64,000 bases of DNA from Rhizobium sp. AQ_MP (GCF_014237835.1 NZ_JACJVI010000013.1:1-64000), one strand, 5' to 3'. Shown: positions 46,207 through 54,403, numbered from the stretch's first letter. Notes: generated by a model not told the origin, from the sequence alone. Made by a program: numbers and translations.

Positions 46207-46285
46207 AGCGCTAATCTCAGCGCTAACATAATTTTTTAAGCACATCCTCTAGCCACGATCAAGCGAATTATGTTAGCGCTGAGAT
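46207..46285. promoter_or_regulatory. Divergent control region with perfect 20-bp inverted operator pair (LacI type)
   Basis: ATCTCAGCGCTAACATAATT at 46214-46233 is exactly inverted at 46266-46285. Each copy holds the AGCGCT core typical of LacI-family operators; a third AGCGCT core is at 46207-46212. On the minus strand a TTGATC -35 (46262-46257), 17-bp spacer and TTAAAA -10 (46239-46234) lie exactly between the two copies. A repressor tetramer or two dimers could close off the promoter of the transporter-threonate operon. The regulator is presumably the LacI protein encoded at 46372. Confidence 0.75.
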
Positions 46286-46371
46286 AAAGTTTATGGCACG
46301 GTCCTGAAGGCGAGATCGCGTGTCGCCGTATTGGCCATCAGGGCAATGCGGCAGGGAAGGAGTTGAAACGA

Positions 46372-47373
46372 ATGCAGCCGGAGACGCCGACGCTCGCTCA
46401 TGTGGCTCAGCTGGCGAATGTCAGCGAGAACACCGTGTCGCGTGTCATCCGCAACAAGGGATCCATTGCCGAGCAAACCCGCAAGCGCGTGCTCGAGGCC
46501 ATCGAGGCACTGGGCTACGTGCCCAATCGGGCGGCCGGCTCGCTTGCCTCCTCGGCCTCGCTGATCATTGGCGTGATCCTGCCCTCGCTTTCCAACATCG
46601 TTTTCCCCGAGGTGCTGCGCGGCATCCATGCGGGACTTGCCGACACGCCCTATCAGCCGATGATCGGCGTCACCGATTATGATCTCGGCAAGGAGCAGCA
46701 GCTCGTTTCCTCGCTTCTCGCCTGGCAGCCGACTGCCCTGATCACCACAGGCTTTGAACACACGGACGCGGCGCGCCGCATGCTAAAAAACAGTCGCATT
46801 CGCATCGCCGAACTCATGGACATCGACGATCAGCCGATCGATCTCGCAGTGGGCCTCTCCCATCGCCGGGCAGGGCGCGCGACGGCTGAGCATCTGGTGC
46901 GTCGCGGCTATAGCCGCATCGGTTATGTCGGCCACGATTGGACGGCCGACCGGCGCGCTCGCGCCCGCTATGACGGCCTCTGCGAAGCCCTGTCTGAAGC
47001 CGGCCTGTCGCTCGTCGTCGAGAAGCGCTATGACGGTCCAAGCTCGACGATTGCTGGTCGCGACACGCTGGCAGGTCTCTTGGCCGAGGGTGCTGCTGTC
47101 GATGCCGTGGTGTTCTCCAACGACGACATGGCGGTCGGTGGCTTCATGCATTGTCTGGGCGCCGGGATCCCGGTGCCCGAGCGGCTTGCGCTTTTCGGCT
47201 TCAACGGGCTGGAGATCGGCCAGGCGCTGCCGAAGCCTTTGTCGACGGTGCGCTCGAACCGCTTCAACATCGGCAAAACCGCCGTCGAGGCGCTTCTTGC
47301 GCAGCCAGAACGGCCGGGCGAGCCACAGATCATCGACACCGGATTTGCCATCATCGACGGCGCAACGGCCTGA
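46372..47373 (+). CDS. LacI-family transcriptional regulator of the threonate cluster
   Basis: A 333-residue LacI/GalR repressor: N-terminal helix-turn-helix (TLAHVAQLANVSENTVSRVIRNKG) with hinge NRAAGSLASS, then a type I periplasmic-binding-like effector domain (SLIIGVILPSLSNIVFPEVLRGI, VVFSNDDMAVGGFMHCLGAGIPVPERLALFGFNG). It resembles the gluconate-responsive subgroup. The ATG at 46372 lies 10 bp after AAGGAG; a TTG at 46363 is too close to that site. Divergent from the binding-protein gene across an obvious operator region. It heads the plus-strand operon with otnK and otnC. Confidence 0.9.
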   Translation: MQPETPTLAHVAQLANVSENTVSRVIRNKGSIAEQTRKRVLEAIEALGYVPNRAAGSLASSASLIIGVILPSLSNIVFPEVLRGIHAGLADTPYQPMIGVTDYDLGKEQQLVSSLLAWQPTALITTGFEHTDAARRMLKNSRIRIAELMDIDDQPIDLAVGLSHRRAGRATAEHLVRRGYSRIGYVGHDWTADRRARARYDGLCEALSEAGLSLVVEKRYDGPSSTIAGRDTLAGLLAEGAAVDAVVFSNDDMAVGGFMHCLGAGIPVPERLALFGFNGLEIGQALPKPLSTVRSNRFNIGKTAVEALLAQPERPGEPQIIDTGFAIIDGATA

Positions 47374-47400
47374 CCGCACGCCAATTCATCGGAGACTGCC

Positions 47401-48666
47401 ATGCTTTTGGGCGCCATTGCCGACGACCTCACCGGAGCCAGCGATCTTGCGCTGATGCTGTCGCGGGAGGGCATGCGGACGATCCAGACGATCGGTGTTC
47501 CCAAGGGAGGCCTTGATCTCTCTGGAGTAGATGCGGTCGTGGTTGCGCTGAAGTCGCGCACCAATCCCGCAGCTGAAGCTGTCGCCATGTCGCTCGAGGC
47601 TCTCTCCTTCCTGCAGATGGCGGGTGCGACGCAGTTCCTGTTCAAATATTGCTCGACCTTCGATTCCAGTCCCGCCGGCAATATCGGCCCCGTGACCGAA
47701 GCCCTGATGCAGGCGCTCGGTACGGACCTGACTATCGTCTGCCCGGCGTTTCCGGCCAATGGTCGCACCATCTACAAGGGCCATCTCTTCGTCGGCGACC
47801 AGCTGCTGTCCGATAGCCCGATGCGCAACCATCCACTGACGCCGATGACCGACAGCTCGCTGGTGCGGCTGATGGCCGGGCAGTCCAAACTGAAGGTGGG
47901 GTTGGTGAACCACGCAACGGTAGGCGAGGGGGCTGCAGCCGTCTTGCAAGCCTTTGAAGCGGCGCGGGCCAGGGGCGAACAGGCGCTGGTCGTCGATGCG
48001 CTGACCGACGCCGATCTTCGGGCAATCGGCGAGGCCTCTGCCGGATTGAGCCTGATCACCGGCGGCTCGGGTATAGCGCTCGGCTTGCCCGAAAATTTCC
48101 GCCGCGCAGGGCTGCTGAAAGCGGCGGACGACGCGCGCGCCTTTTCAGCGCCGGCGGGCCGGTCGATGATCCTTGCTGGATCGTGCTCGGAAGCGACGCG
48201 CGGCCAGATCCGTCATGCGATCGAGGCGGGCGTACCCGCCTTGAAGCTGGATCCGATCGAGATCGCCGAGGGACGTTTCATGGTCGATGAGGCGGTCTCC
48301 TGGGCGCTGGCCCAATCGGCAAAGGCGCCGCTGATCTATTCGAGTGCCGAACCCGAAGAGGTGAAAGCGGCCCAAGCTGCCCTTGGTCGCGAGAGGGCCG
48401 GATCGCTCATCGAGCAATTCCTCGCCGAGACCGCGCTTGGCCTTGAAGCCGCCGGTGTAAGCCGCCTGATCGTCGCCGGTGGTGAGACCTCGGGTGCCGT
48501 GGTCGGCGCGCTCTCACCCGACGCACTGTTCATCGGTCCGGAAATCGATCCAGGTGTGCCCTGGACGCTGACGGTCGGGCAAAGGCAGCCGATGGCATTG
48601 GCGCTCAAGTCCGGCAATTTTGGTGCGCCCGATTTCTTCCTCAAAGCCTGGGACCTCCTGCCATGA
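47401..48666 (+). CDS. otnK: 3-oxo-tetronate kinase (OtnK), DUF1537 four-carbon acid sugar kinase
   Basis: Phosphorylates 3-oxo-tetronate at O4 with ATP. The 421-residue protein shows the family N-terminus LGAIADDLTGASDLALML, FKYCSTFDSSPAGNIGPV, CPAFPANGRTIYKGHLF, and the nucleotide-binding C-terminus GGSGIALGL and VAGGETSGAVVGAL. Its stop overlaps the start of the aldolase gene by four bases, as expected for consecutive pathway enzymes. Confidence 0.93.
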   Translation: MLLGAIADDLTGASDLALMLSREGMRTIQTIGVPKGGLDLSGVDAVVVALKSRTNPAAEAVAMSLEALSFLQMAGATQFLFKYCSTFDSSPAGNIGPVTEALMQALGTDLTIVCPAFPANGRTIYKGHLFVGDQLLSDSPMRNHPLTPMTDSSLVRLMAGQSKLKVGLVNHATVGEGAAAVLQAFEAARARGEQALVVDALTDADLRAIGEASAGLSLITGGSGIALGLPENFRRAGLLKAADDARAFSAPAGRSMILAGSCSEATRGQIRHAIEAGVPALKLDPIEIAEGRFMVDEAVSWALAQSAKAPLIYSSAEPEEVKAAQAALGRERAGSLIEQFLAETALGLEAAGVSRLIVAGGETSGAVVGALSPDALFIGPEIDPGVPWTLTVGQRQPMALALKSGNFGAPDFFLKAWDLLP

Positions 48667-49304
48667 CATCCATTCACTCCGAAGAAACCCGCCTGCGCGA
48701 CGAGATCGTCGAGGTCGGCAAATCACTTTTCGATCGCTGCTTTACCTTCGGCTCCACCGGCAATATCAGCGCGCGGCTCTCGACCGGCGAGATGCTGATG
48801 ACGCCCACAAACGCTTCCATGGGGTCGCTCGATCCAGGCCGGCTTTCGAAGTTCACAGCCGAGGGCGTGCATGTCAGCGGCGACAAGCCGACCAAGGAAG
48901 CCTTCCTGCACCAATGCATGTATTGCGCGCGAGAAAGCTCGGGCGCCGTCGTGCACCTGCATTCCACCCATGCGGTCGCCGTCAGCATTCTCGACGGCCT
49001 TGATCCCGATGACGTGCTGCCCCCCCTGACGGCCTATTACGTCATGCGGGTTGGGCGCTTGCCGATGGCCCCTTACTTTCCGCCCGGGGACGCAGCGCTC
49101 GCCGAAGCCGTGCGCGAAAGGGCTGAGCATAGCCATGCGGTCCTTCTGGCCAATCACGGCCCGGTCGTTGCCGGCAAGACGCTTAAAGAGGCCCAGTATG
49201 CGATGGAGGAACTGGAAGAGACCGCCAAGCTATTCCTGATGCTGCGAGGTGAGCGTCTTAGGCCGCTGTCAACGCATCAGGCCGAAGCGCTACGTTCACC
49301 CTGA
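48663..49304 (+). CDS. otnC: 3-oxo-tetronate 4-phosphate decarboxylase (OtnC), class II aldolase family
   Basis: Decarboxylates 3-oxo-tetronate 4-phosphate to dihydroxyacetone phosphate. The 213-residue zinc enzyme has the class II aldolase/adducin motifs FGSTGNISARL (phosphate site), the PTKEAFLH acid residue, HLHSTHA with two zinc-binding histidines, and LLANHGPVVAG with the third histidine. It is coupled to otnK by a four-base overlap, and with LtnD and OtnI on the opposite strand completes the pathway. Confidence 0.93.
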   Translation: MTSIHSEETRLRDEIVEVGKSLFDRCFTFGSTGNISARLSTGEMLMTPTNASMGSLDPGRLSKFTAEGVHVSGDKPTKEAFLHQCMYCARESSGAVVHLHSTHAVAVSILDGLDPDDVLPPLTAYYVMRVGRLPMAPYFPPGDAALAEAVRERAEHSHAVLLANHGPVVAGKTLKEAQYAMEELEETAKLFLMLRGERLRPLSTHQAEALRSP

Positions 49305-49591
49305 AGCTCGTGGTCTCTTACCCTTTGGGCAGGCATGATGCAGTTGGGTTAGCTCCTCCAAGTGGCTTGGACGATCCACCAATCTTGCGGAAATTTATCC
49401 CGACGGACTGTCCGCACCTACCCGTAAATTGATTGGCCCAGGGTTCCGTGCTGGCAGTGGTAACTAGATGCCGATTGACGTTTGCTCGACATGGCGGAAC
49501 CCCGCAAGCAGGGTCTCAACATAACGTTGCAAAGGTGGCAACGAAACTACATATGTGCTAATGTGGGTCCGTGACTTCAGGAGTATGTGAG
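49305..49591. promoter_or_regulatory. Intergenic region with promoter/operator of a toxin-antitoxin pair
   Basis: No gene. Upstream of the antitoxin start are GTTGC-N7-GCAAC (near 49526-49542) and the palindrome ACATATGT (49549-49556). Type II antitoxins normally repress their own promoter at such sites. The exact promoter was not fixed. Confidence 0.4.
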
Positions 49592-49843
49592 ATGAGCCGC
49601 TTGACGATCGACATAACGGACAAACAACATCAAAGCCTCAAAGCGCTGGCCGCTCTGCAGGGGAAGACAATCAAGCAATACGCACTTGAGCGCCTGTTTC
49701 CTGGCGACTTCGAGGGAGAACGGGCTTGGGAAGAGTTGAAGACTTTGATGAATACGCGCATCAGTGAGGGGCTCGCCGGAAAACTGTCGACCAAAACCGT
49801 AGGTGAGATCCTTGACGAGGAGATTGCCGAAGGTCGCGCTTGA
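49592..49843 (+). CDS. Type II antitoxin (ribbon-helix-helix, ParD-like)
   Basis: An 83-residue protein starting MSRLTIDITDKQHQSLKALAALQGKTIKQYALERL, a ribbon-helix-helix DNA-binding pattern, with an acidic C-terminal half (LSTKTVGEILDEEIAEGRA) that would wrap the toxin. The ATG at 49592 has AGGAG 8 bp upstream. It overlaps the toxin gene. Chromosomal ParD-like antitoxins neutralise the partner and repress the operon. Confidence 0.82.
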   Translation: MSRLTIDITDKQHQSLKALAALQGKTIKQYALERLFPGDFEGERAWEELKTLMNTRISEGLAGKLSTKTVGEILDEEIAEGRA

Positions 49844-50151
49844 CGGCTTACATCCTGACCGCAGAGGCAGAATCCGATCTTCGCTCGGTAATCCGTTACA
49901 CACGGACACAATGGAGTGCCGCCCAAATACGTCACTACGTCTCGGCTTTGGAGCGAGGAATGGAGGACATTGCCGCGGGCAAAGTTCCCTTCAAGGATCT
50001 GAGCGCACTCTATCCGGCGCTGCGGATGGCGCGATGCCAGCACCACTACATCTTCTGTCTGCCTCGCGAACATGCTCCCGCTCTCATCGTAGCGATTCTT
50101 CACGAACGAATGGATCTCATGAGGCGTTTGGCTGATCGTCTCAACGAGTGA
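49840..50151 (+). CDS. Type II toxin of the RelE/ParE family
   Basis: A 103-residue RelE/ParE-fold toxin: ILTAEAESDLRSVIRYTRTQW, SALERGMEDIAAGKVPFKDL, ALRMARCQHHYIFCLPRE and the final ILHERMDLMRRLADRL, which correspond to the family's helices and the C-terminal beta-strand/Arg motif. It starts at TTG (49840), overlapping the antitoxin stop as TTGA. Complete length indicates it may be functional. Whether it acts on gyrase (ParE) or ribosome-bound mRNA (RelE) cannot be told. Confidence 0.83.
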   Translation: MTAYILTAEAESDLRSVIRYTRTQWSAAQIRHYVSALERGMEDIAAGKVPFKDLSALYPALRMARCQHHYIFCLPREHAPALIVAILHERMDLMRRLADRLNE

Positions 50152-50211
50152 AGTTTTCACGACGTGAGGAATTGCTGCGCGCGTACTAGATAAGCCCTTG
50201 TCACCGAGCGA

Positions 50212-50433
50212 TCAAAAAAGTGTCGCCAGTTCAGATCCTCTAAACAACCTAGCAAGTGCCGAGCCCACCGGGTGACGCTCGCCTAAACGCGGGTGCTCGA
50301 TCAGCAATTCCGCCTTACGGCGAATAGTGGCGAAGTACCGCTCCGCGCTGCGCGGCTGCCCTTTCCGCATTTCAATGTAGATGCACTTAACGTCGGCGCG
50401 CGCCTTTGGGGTCCAAAAGAGCTTAACGGGCAT
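50212..50433 (-). pseudogene. ParE/RelE-family toxin, C-terminally truncated
   Basis: A 73-residue remnant: PVKLFWTPKARADVKCIYIEM, SAERYFATIRRKAELLIEHPRLGERHPVG, typical of ParE. After ALARLF the sequence diverges and stops, so the last 20-25 residues that form the C-terminal strands and active surface in relatives are missing. It overlaps the 3' end of the antitoxin gene. Probably inactive. Confidence 0.7.
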
Positions 50434-50701
50434 GGGGAGTTGCAGCAGCTATTTCCTGGCGTGCTTCATCCAACACCGCATCAAAAACCGCCTCAACCGC
50501 AGGGCCACTACCCTTGCCTTCTTCCCACATCGCACGCAGCTTGGCGATATCTTCGCGCTTTTGCATCCATTTGGCCGCCCAGTCGCGCATGGCTTCGCGA
50601 ACAACTTCGCTTCCGCTGGCATAAGCGCCACTGTTGACAGCGTCACGCAATAACTCGGCGTGCTGGGGTGTCATTGAAACGCTGACCTTTTCAACATTTG
50701 G
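50423..50701 (-). CDS. ParD-like antitoxin (type II)
   Basis: A 92-residue antitoxin: PNVEKVSVSMTPQHAELLRDAVNSGAYASGSEVVREAMRDWAAK is the ParD ribbon-helix-helix, followed by an acidic, helical C-terminus. An imperfect inverted repeat (GGTAGCAA / TTGCCACC, 50726-50744) lies just upstream of the start, a likely autoregulatory operator. The partner toxin is truncated, so this may persist as an orphan antitoxin or an anti-addiction gene. Confidence 0.85.
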   Translation of the reverse strand, partial: PNVEKVSVSMTPQHAELLRDAVNSGAYASGSEVVREAMRDWAAKWMQKREDIAKLRAMWEEGKGSGPAVEAVFDAVLDEARQEIAAATPHAR

Positions 50702-50725
50702 CATAGGCGACCTCCAAAGGCACGT

Positions 50726-50744
50726 GGTAGCAATTTTTGCCACC
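50726..50744. promoter_or_regulatory. Candidate ParD operator
   Basis: GGTAGCAA and TTGCCACC form an inverted repeat (7 of 8 positions) around a 3-bp centre, 25 bp upstream of the parD-like start on the minus strand. Position and symmetry fit autoregulation; not proven. Confidence 0.45.
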
Positions 50745-51043
50745 AAGGGCCCAAAGTCGCAATATGGTTGACGGGTCTTCTAGGTGTACTGTTGCAGCTG
50801 CAAGGCATGACGGAGATGGATCGACGGGGATTGAAGTTCCATGCCGCAAGTTCGACTCCTAGACGTTGAGGCGCAATCCGACCAATCGCACGCCAAGCGC
50901 CTTTGAATTCGTCGCTTTCTGCGATCAGTGATAGGATTCAGGCGTGATGCGGACGGTCGCCGTATTTAGAGTTTCCATTTTGCCATCCATTCCCATCCAA
51001 TTTTTACGATCTGTCAGTCGCGAGCTGGATGACTGGCCATTCC

Positions 51044-51245
51044 TCACCCGAGCGGATCCGGGGCAATTTCCTGAAGGCGCAGGCGTCCGTTCTGGATGGC
51101 GAAAACAGCGCGTTCGGTGACGAACAGTGCCTTGCGCTGTTCGCTTGATGCGAGCTTGCCTGAATAGGTGAGCTGTTGCAGATCGTTCTTGAACTTGCAG
51201 TGCTTGCCCTCGGTTACAATCTGCAAACTGCCTTCGGCGCAGGAT
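51044..51245 (-). pseudogene. CoA-transferase family (acetoacetyl/propionate CoA-transferase type), C-terminal fragment
   Basis: The minus strand reads GSLQIVTEGKHCKFKNDL, QQLTYSGKLASSEQRKALFVTERAVFAIQNGRLRLQEIAPDPLG then stop. Intact enzymes of the YdiF type have GKLRIVxEGxHxKFV, QITFSG, LYVTERAVFxL and LxEIAPGIDLERDI at their C-terminus. Only this short part remains and it ends early at the APGID position. The sequence on either side (50745-51043, 51246-51348) shows nothing recognisable. Confidence 0.75.
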
Positions 51246-51348
51246 GCTGCGCAAAGAAAACATACGGCCGCTGACCTCGGCACAGGCCGAGGCGCTTCGG
51301 CAAGCCTAACGCGGTGGCACCGGGCGGTACGGCGGTGTCTGCTGATCG

Positions 51349-52410
51349 TTAAACCATCCCCAGATCATCAAAGGATTGGTGCAGCGCTTGATCCGCCGGC
51401 GACAGTCGATCGCCCGCGAAGTTGTGCTGATGCCAGTAGGGATAGATGTAAGGCGGGCGGCTAACCAGGTTGAGGCGGGACAGTTCCTGGTCCGAAAGGG
51501 TGAGGTCGGTTGCAGCAATATTGTCGCGGAACTGGTTCTCGTTGAGGCCGCCGACAACGAGCGTCGAAATGGCCGGGCGCGACAGCGTCCAGGCAAGGCT
51601 GACCTGAGCGACGGACACGCCTCTCTCTGTTGCAATCTCTTCGAGCACATCGATGATGGTCCAGAGCCGCTCCTTGTCGCGGATCGGTGGCTCGCTCCAG
51701 CCTTGAGCCTGACGCGACTGCTCCGGTGCCTTGTTGCGCGCAAAGGCACCCGACAGAAGTCCGGCAGCAAGCGGGCTCCACACCATCACCCCAAGCCCCT
51801 GGTCGACCGAGAGCGGCAGGAGTTCATATTCTGCCTCTCGCGCCTCCAGCGTATAATGGATCTGCTGCGTGACGAAACGCGCCAGACCCTTGTTGTCCGA
51901 GATCTGCAGAGCCTTCATGATGTGCCAGCCCGAATAGTTCGAGCAGCCGATATAGCGGATCTTGCCCTGTTCGCGCAGCGTATGCAGGGCTTCGAGCGTC
52001 TCGTCGAGTGGCGTAAGCCCATCCCATTCATGCATGAAATAAATGTCGATATGGTCTCGCTTCAGTCGCTTGAGCGAGCGTTCGCATTCTCTGATGATGT
52101 GATATCGGGAGGCGCCTTCGTCATTGGGGCCGTCGCCGATCCTCATGCGGGCCTTTGACGAAATCAACACGTCGTTGCGTTTTGCGCCCAGCGCCTCACC
52201 AAGGATTTCCTCAGATCGCCCAAGCGAATACATGTTGGCCGTGTCAAACAGGTTGACCCCGAGATCGATACAGCTGTCGATCAGCCGGCGCGCTTCCTCA
52301 ACGCCCTGGTTTGCCACCTTGGCGAATCCACCGACGCCGCCGAAGGAAAACGTGCCCATGGAAATGGCCGACACCTTGAGACCCGAACGGCCGAGCATTC
52401 TATACTGCAT
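51349..52410 (-). CDS. Aldo/keto reductase
   Basis: A 353-residue NADPH-dependent reductase, TIM barrel. The catalytic tetrad is visible: Asp and Tyr in NLFDTANMYSLGRSEE, Lys in VLISSKARM and His in IYFMHEWDG. The NADP-binding C-terminal part includes LAWTLSRPAISTLVVGGLNENQFRDNI. It belongs to the general YhdN/YghZ-like group acting on sugars or aldehydes. It is the last gene of a minus-strand group with an Asp/Glu-racemase-like gene and a LacI regulator; a role in interconverting the sugar imported by the divergent transporter is likely but unspecific. Confidence 0.9.
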   Translation of the reverse strand: MQYRMLGRSGLKVSAISMGTFSFGGVGGFAKVANQGVEEARRLIDSCIDLGVNLFDTANMYSLGRSEEILGEALGAKRNDVLISSKARMRIGDGPNDEGASRYHIIRECERSLKRLKRDHIDIYFMHEWDGLTPLDETLEALHTLREQGKIRYIGCSNYSGWHIMKALQISDNKGLARFVTQQIHYTLEAREAEYELLPLSVDQGLGVMVWSPLAAGLLSGAFARNKAPEQSRQAQGWSEPPIRDKERLWTIIDVLEEIATERGVSVAQVSLAWTLSRPAISTLVVGGLNENQFRDNIAATDLTLSDQELSRLNLVSRPPYIYPYWHQHNFAGDRLSPADQALHQSFDDLGMV

Positions 52411-52423
52411 TTAATCCTCCTCC

Positions 52424-53155
52424 TCAGTCAGCCGACATGCGCGACAGGCGCAGCAAGCTGGCAATCTGGTCCATACCCAGTTCAGGGCTCGTCAGGTAAG
52501 GCCGATCGTGCTGTCCCGCCTGCAGGGCACGCGCCATGGACGCCTGAGCCAGAACAACGAGCTCAACTTCGGCTGAAAGTGCTGCATAGGCCTCCTGCAC
52601 CAGAAGGTCATGGGTTTCCGGGTTTCCGCTCTTCAGCTGTGCAAAGGCCTCGTTGACAAGCTTTGAGACGAATTTGCATGGACGACCCATTCGCTTGGCG
52701 GTGCTTTCAAGAAGCCGGGTGGTCGGCTCGAGCGTGGTTGGCAAGGTCGCAAGAATGCCGATCGTCGATGCCTGACTGACGGCCCGTTCCGCCATGCCTC
52801 TGTCGATCCGAAAAAGCGGTGTTGCGCTCTTGGCAGCCAGAGCGTCGACGGCCTCTCCAAGTGTCGAGCACGTAACGATGATGGCGCTGCTGCCGTTTGC
52901 TCTCGCTGAATGCACATGGCTTGCGAGGCGGTCAGAAACGTCCTCAGCCACATGGCCATTGGCAATCACACTTGAGAGCAGGCTTTCGTCGAGGATCGAG
53001 GCAATGTGCCAGTTCGGCAGCCTTTCGGCTGCAAGCAGGGCAAAGACGGGCTCCAGTGACCCGACCGTATGGATGAAGGTCAGTTTGCGCGGCTGCGGCA
53101 TCTGCGGCTTGGCCACTATCTGGTCCTTGGCTTGGCCACTCATGTCGCCAGTCAT
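52424..53155 (-). CDS. Aspartate/glutamate racemase-superfamily protein
   Basis: A 243-residue protein with the racemase fold: KLTFIHTVGSLEPVF, DESLLSSVIANG, and the first active-site cysteine in IIVTCSTLGEAV (Cys96). The second cysteine expected near residue 205 is absent: the strand reads VVLAQASMARAL where relatives have a Cys-Thr/Ser-His motif. With only one cysteine, racemisation by the usual two-base mechanism is unlikely; a decarboxylase-, isomerase- or lyase-type reaction is possible. Its start overlaps the LacI stop by four bases. Confidence 0.75.
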   Translation of the reverse strand: MTGDMSGQAKDQIVAKPQMPQPRKLTFIHTVGSLEPVFALLAAERLPNWHIASILDESLLSSVIANGHVAEDVSDRLASHVHSARANGSSAIIVTCSTLGEAVDALAAKSATPLFRIDRGMAERAVSQASTIGILATLPTTLEPTTRLLESTAKRMGRPCKFVSKLVNEAFAQLKSGNPETHDLLVQEAYAALSAEVELVVLAQASMARALQAGQHDRPYLTSPELGMDQIASLLRLSRMSAD

Positions 53156-54231
53156 TGCGCTGGGATCTGCAGTTTTGCAGCACGCGTCTTGTTGCGCTGC
53201 ACGAGCTTCTCGTGGCTTCCGCGCAAGACGAGGTCAGCGCCGACCAGGATTTTGACGGCCGGCTGGGGTTCGGTCGAATTGATCAGATCATCAAGAATGG
53301 TAACCGCCAGATAGCCGATCTTTCGTTTCGAGACCTCGATCGTTGTCAGGCCCGGATCCATTGTCGCACTTTGGGGCAGGTTGTCGAAGCCGATGATCGA
53401 GACATCATCCGGGATGGTCAGTCCATGCTCGCGCAAGGCGCGGATGAAGCCATAGGCGATGATGTCATTGGTGCAGAAATAACATTCGGCCAGGTCCAGG
53501 CCGTCGGCCAATAGCTGGCGGGTGTCGCTGTAAGCGCCGTCATAGGTCGATTCCACGGAGAGAATATCGGCCGCGTCCACCGAAAGTCCGAGCCGCGCCA
53601 TATTCTTGAAAAAGGCATCGCGGCGAAGCCTGAAGTTCGTCGTTTCGACATGCGAGGCGACAAAGCCGATGCGCCTGAAGCCCTGCTGGTGAAAGCGCGA
53701 CAGCACCTTGAAGACGGCGTCCTCATTGTTCATGTCGACGAAATTGGCGTCGATGACATCAAAGAACGTATCGATGAAAACAGTCGGATATCCAAGGCCC
53801 TGGATGAGACGGATGTCGGCCTCTGTTAATTCGGTGCCAAGGGCCACGACACCCGAAATCGGTGATCCGGCAAGCGATTCCGCAACAGAGCTGATTGGCT
53901 GGCCTTCGAAGCTCACCACTTCGAGCGTGTAGTTGCGCCTTGTCGCTTCCGCCGACATGCCGTCGATATAGTCTGAAATGAAGACGCTGTGGTCGCGATT
54001 GACGGTATGGCCGTGCTTGGCGATCTTGAGAAAGCGAAGCGTCTCGCCCGGCTCACTCGTCGATTTGCTGGCCCTTGGCACATAGTTCAGACTTGCCACG
54101 GCTTCGAGAACCTTGGCGCGCGTGACGCCTGAGATGTCACCCTTGCCGTTCAAGACGAGAGACACCGTTGCTGCAGAGACCCCGGCGGCCTCCGCGATGT
54201 CTCGGATCGTCAGGTTCTTGCCGTTCTTCAT
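53152..54231 (-). CDS. LacI-family transcriptional regulator
   Basis: A 359-residue repressor: helix-turn-helix NLTIRDIAEAAGVSAATVSLVLNGKGDIS, hinge, and effector domain (VFISDYIDGMSAEATRRNYTLEVVSF, YFCTNDIIAYGFIRALREHGLTIPDDVSIIGFDNLP). The ATG at 54231 fits the family N-terminus; the 30 codons of open frame before it do not. It is divergent from the ABC permease gene at 54417, and the intergenic region contains GTTTAGTGAA-type inverted repeats that are its likely operators. Confidence 0.9.
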   Translation of the reverse strand: MKNGKNLTIRDIAEAAGVSAATVSLVLNGKGDISGVTRAKVLEAVASLNYVPRASKSTSEPGETLRFLKIAKHGHTVNRDHSVFISDYIDGMSAEATRRNYTLEVVSFEGQPISSVAESLAGSPISGVVALGTELTEADIRLIQGLGYPTVFIDTFFDVIDANFVDMNNEDAVFKVLSRFHQQGFRRIGFVASHVETTNFRLRRDAFFKNMARLGLSVDAADILSVESTYDGAYSDTRQLLADGLDLAECYFCTNDIIAYGFIRALREHGLTIPDDVSIIGFDNLPQSATMDPGLTTIEVSKRKIGYLAVTILDDLINSTEPQPAVKILVGADLVLRGSHEKLVQRNKTRAAKLQIPAQ

Positions 54232-54255
54232 CGCTTTCCCGAATGCTGCGTCTGC

Positions 54256-54403
54256 GAAATAATTTAGTAAACAACGTGCTCGTTGAGCCGGATGTTTACG
54301 GCAAATGGGACAAATTCGCAATGAGGTTTGCAGGTGAAATAGGGCTTGTCACCGCGTTTCGGCTTTGCTAGCGTTTAGTGAAGTCGTAAAACGTTCACTA
54401 AAC
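54256..54403. promoter_or_regulatory. Operator candidates between the LacI gene and the second ABC operon
   Basis: GTTTAGTGAA at 54373-54382 is perfectly inverted as TTCACTAAAC at 54394-54403, 13 bp before the permease ATG and overlapping its ribosome-binding region. A related half-site pattern, TTTAGTAAAC, occurs near 54263-54272 on the LacI side. A possible TTGTCA -35 is at 54346-54351. The arrangement suggests repression of both the operon and the regulator gene. Confidence 0.6.
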
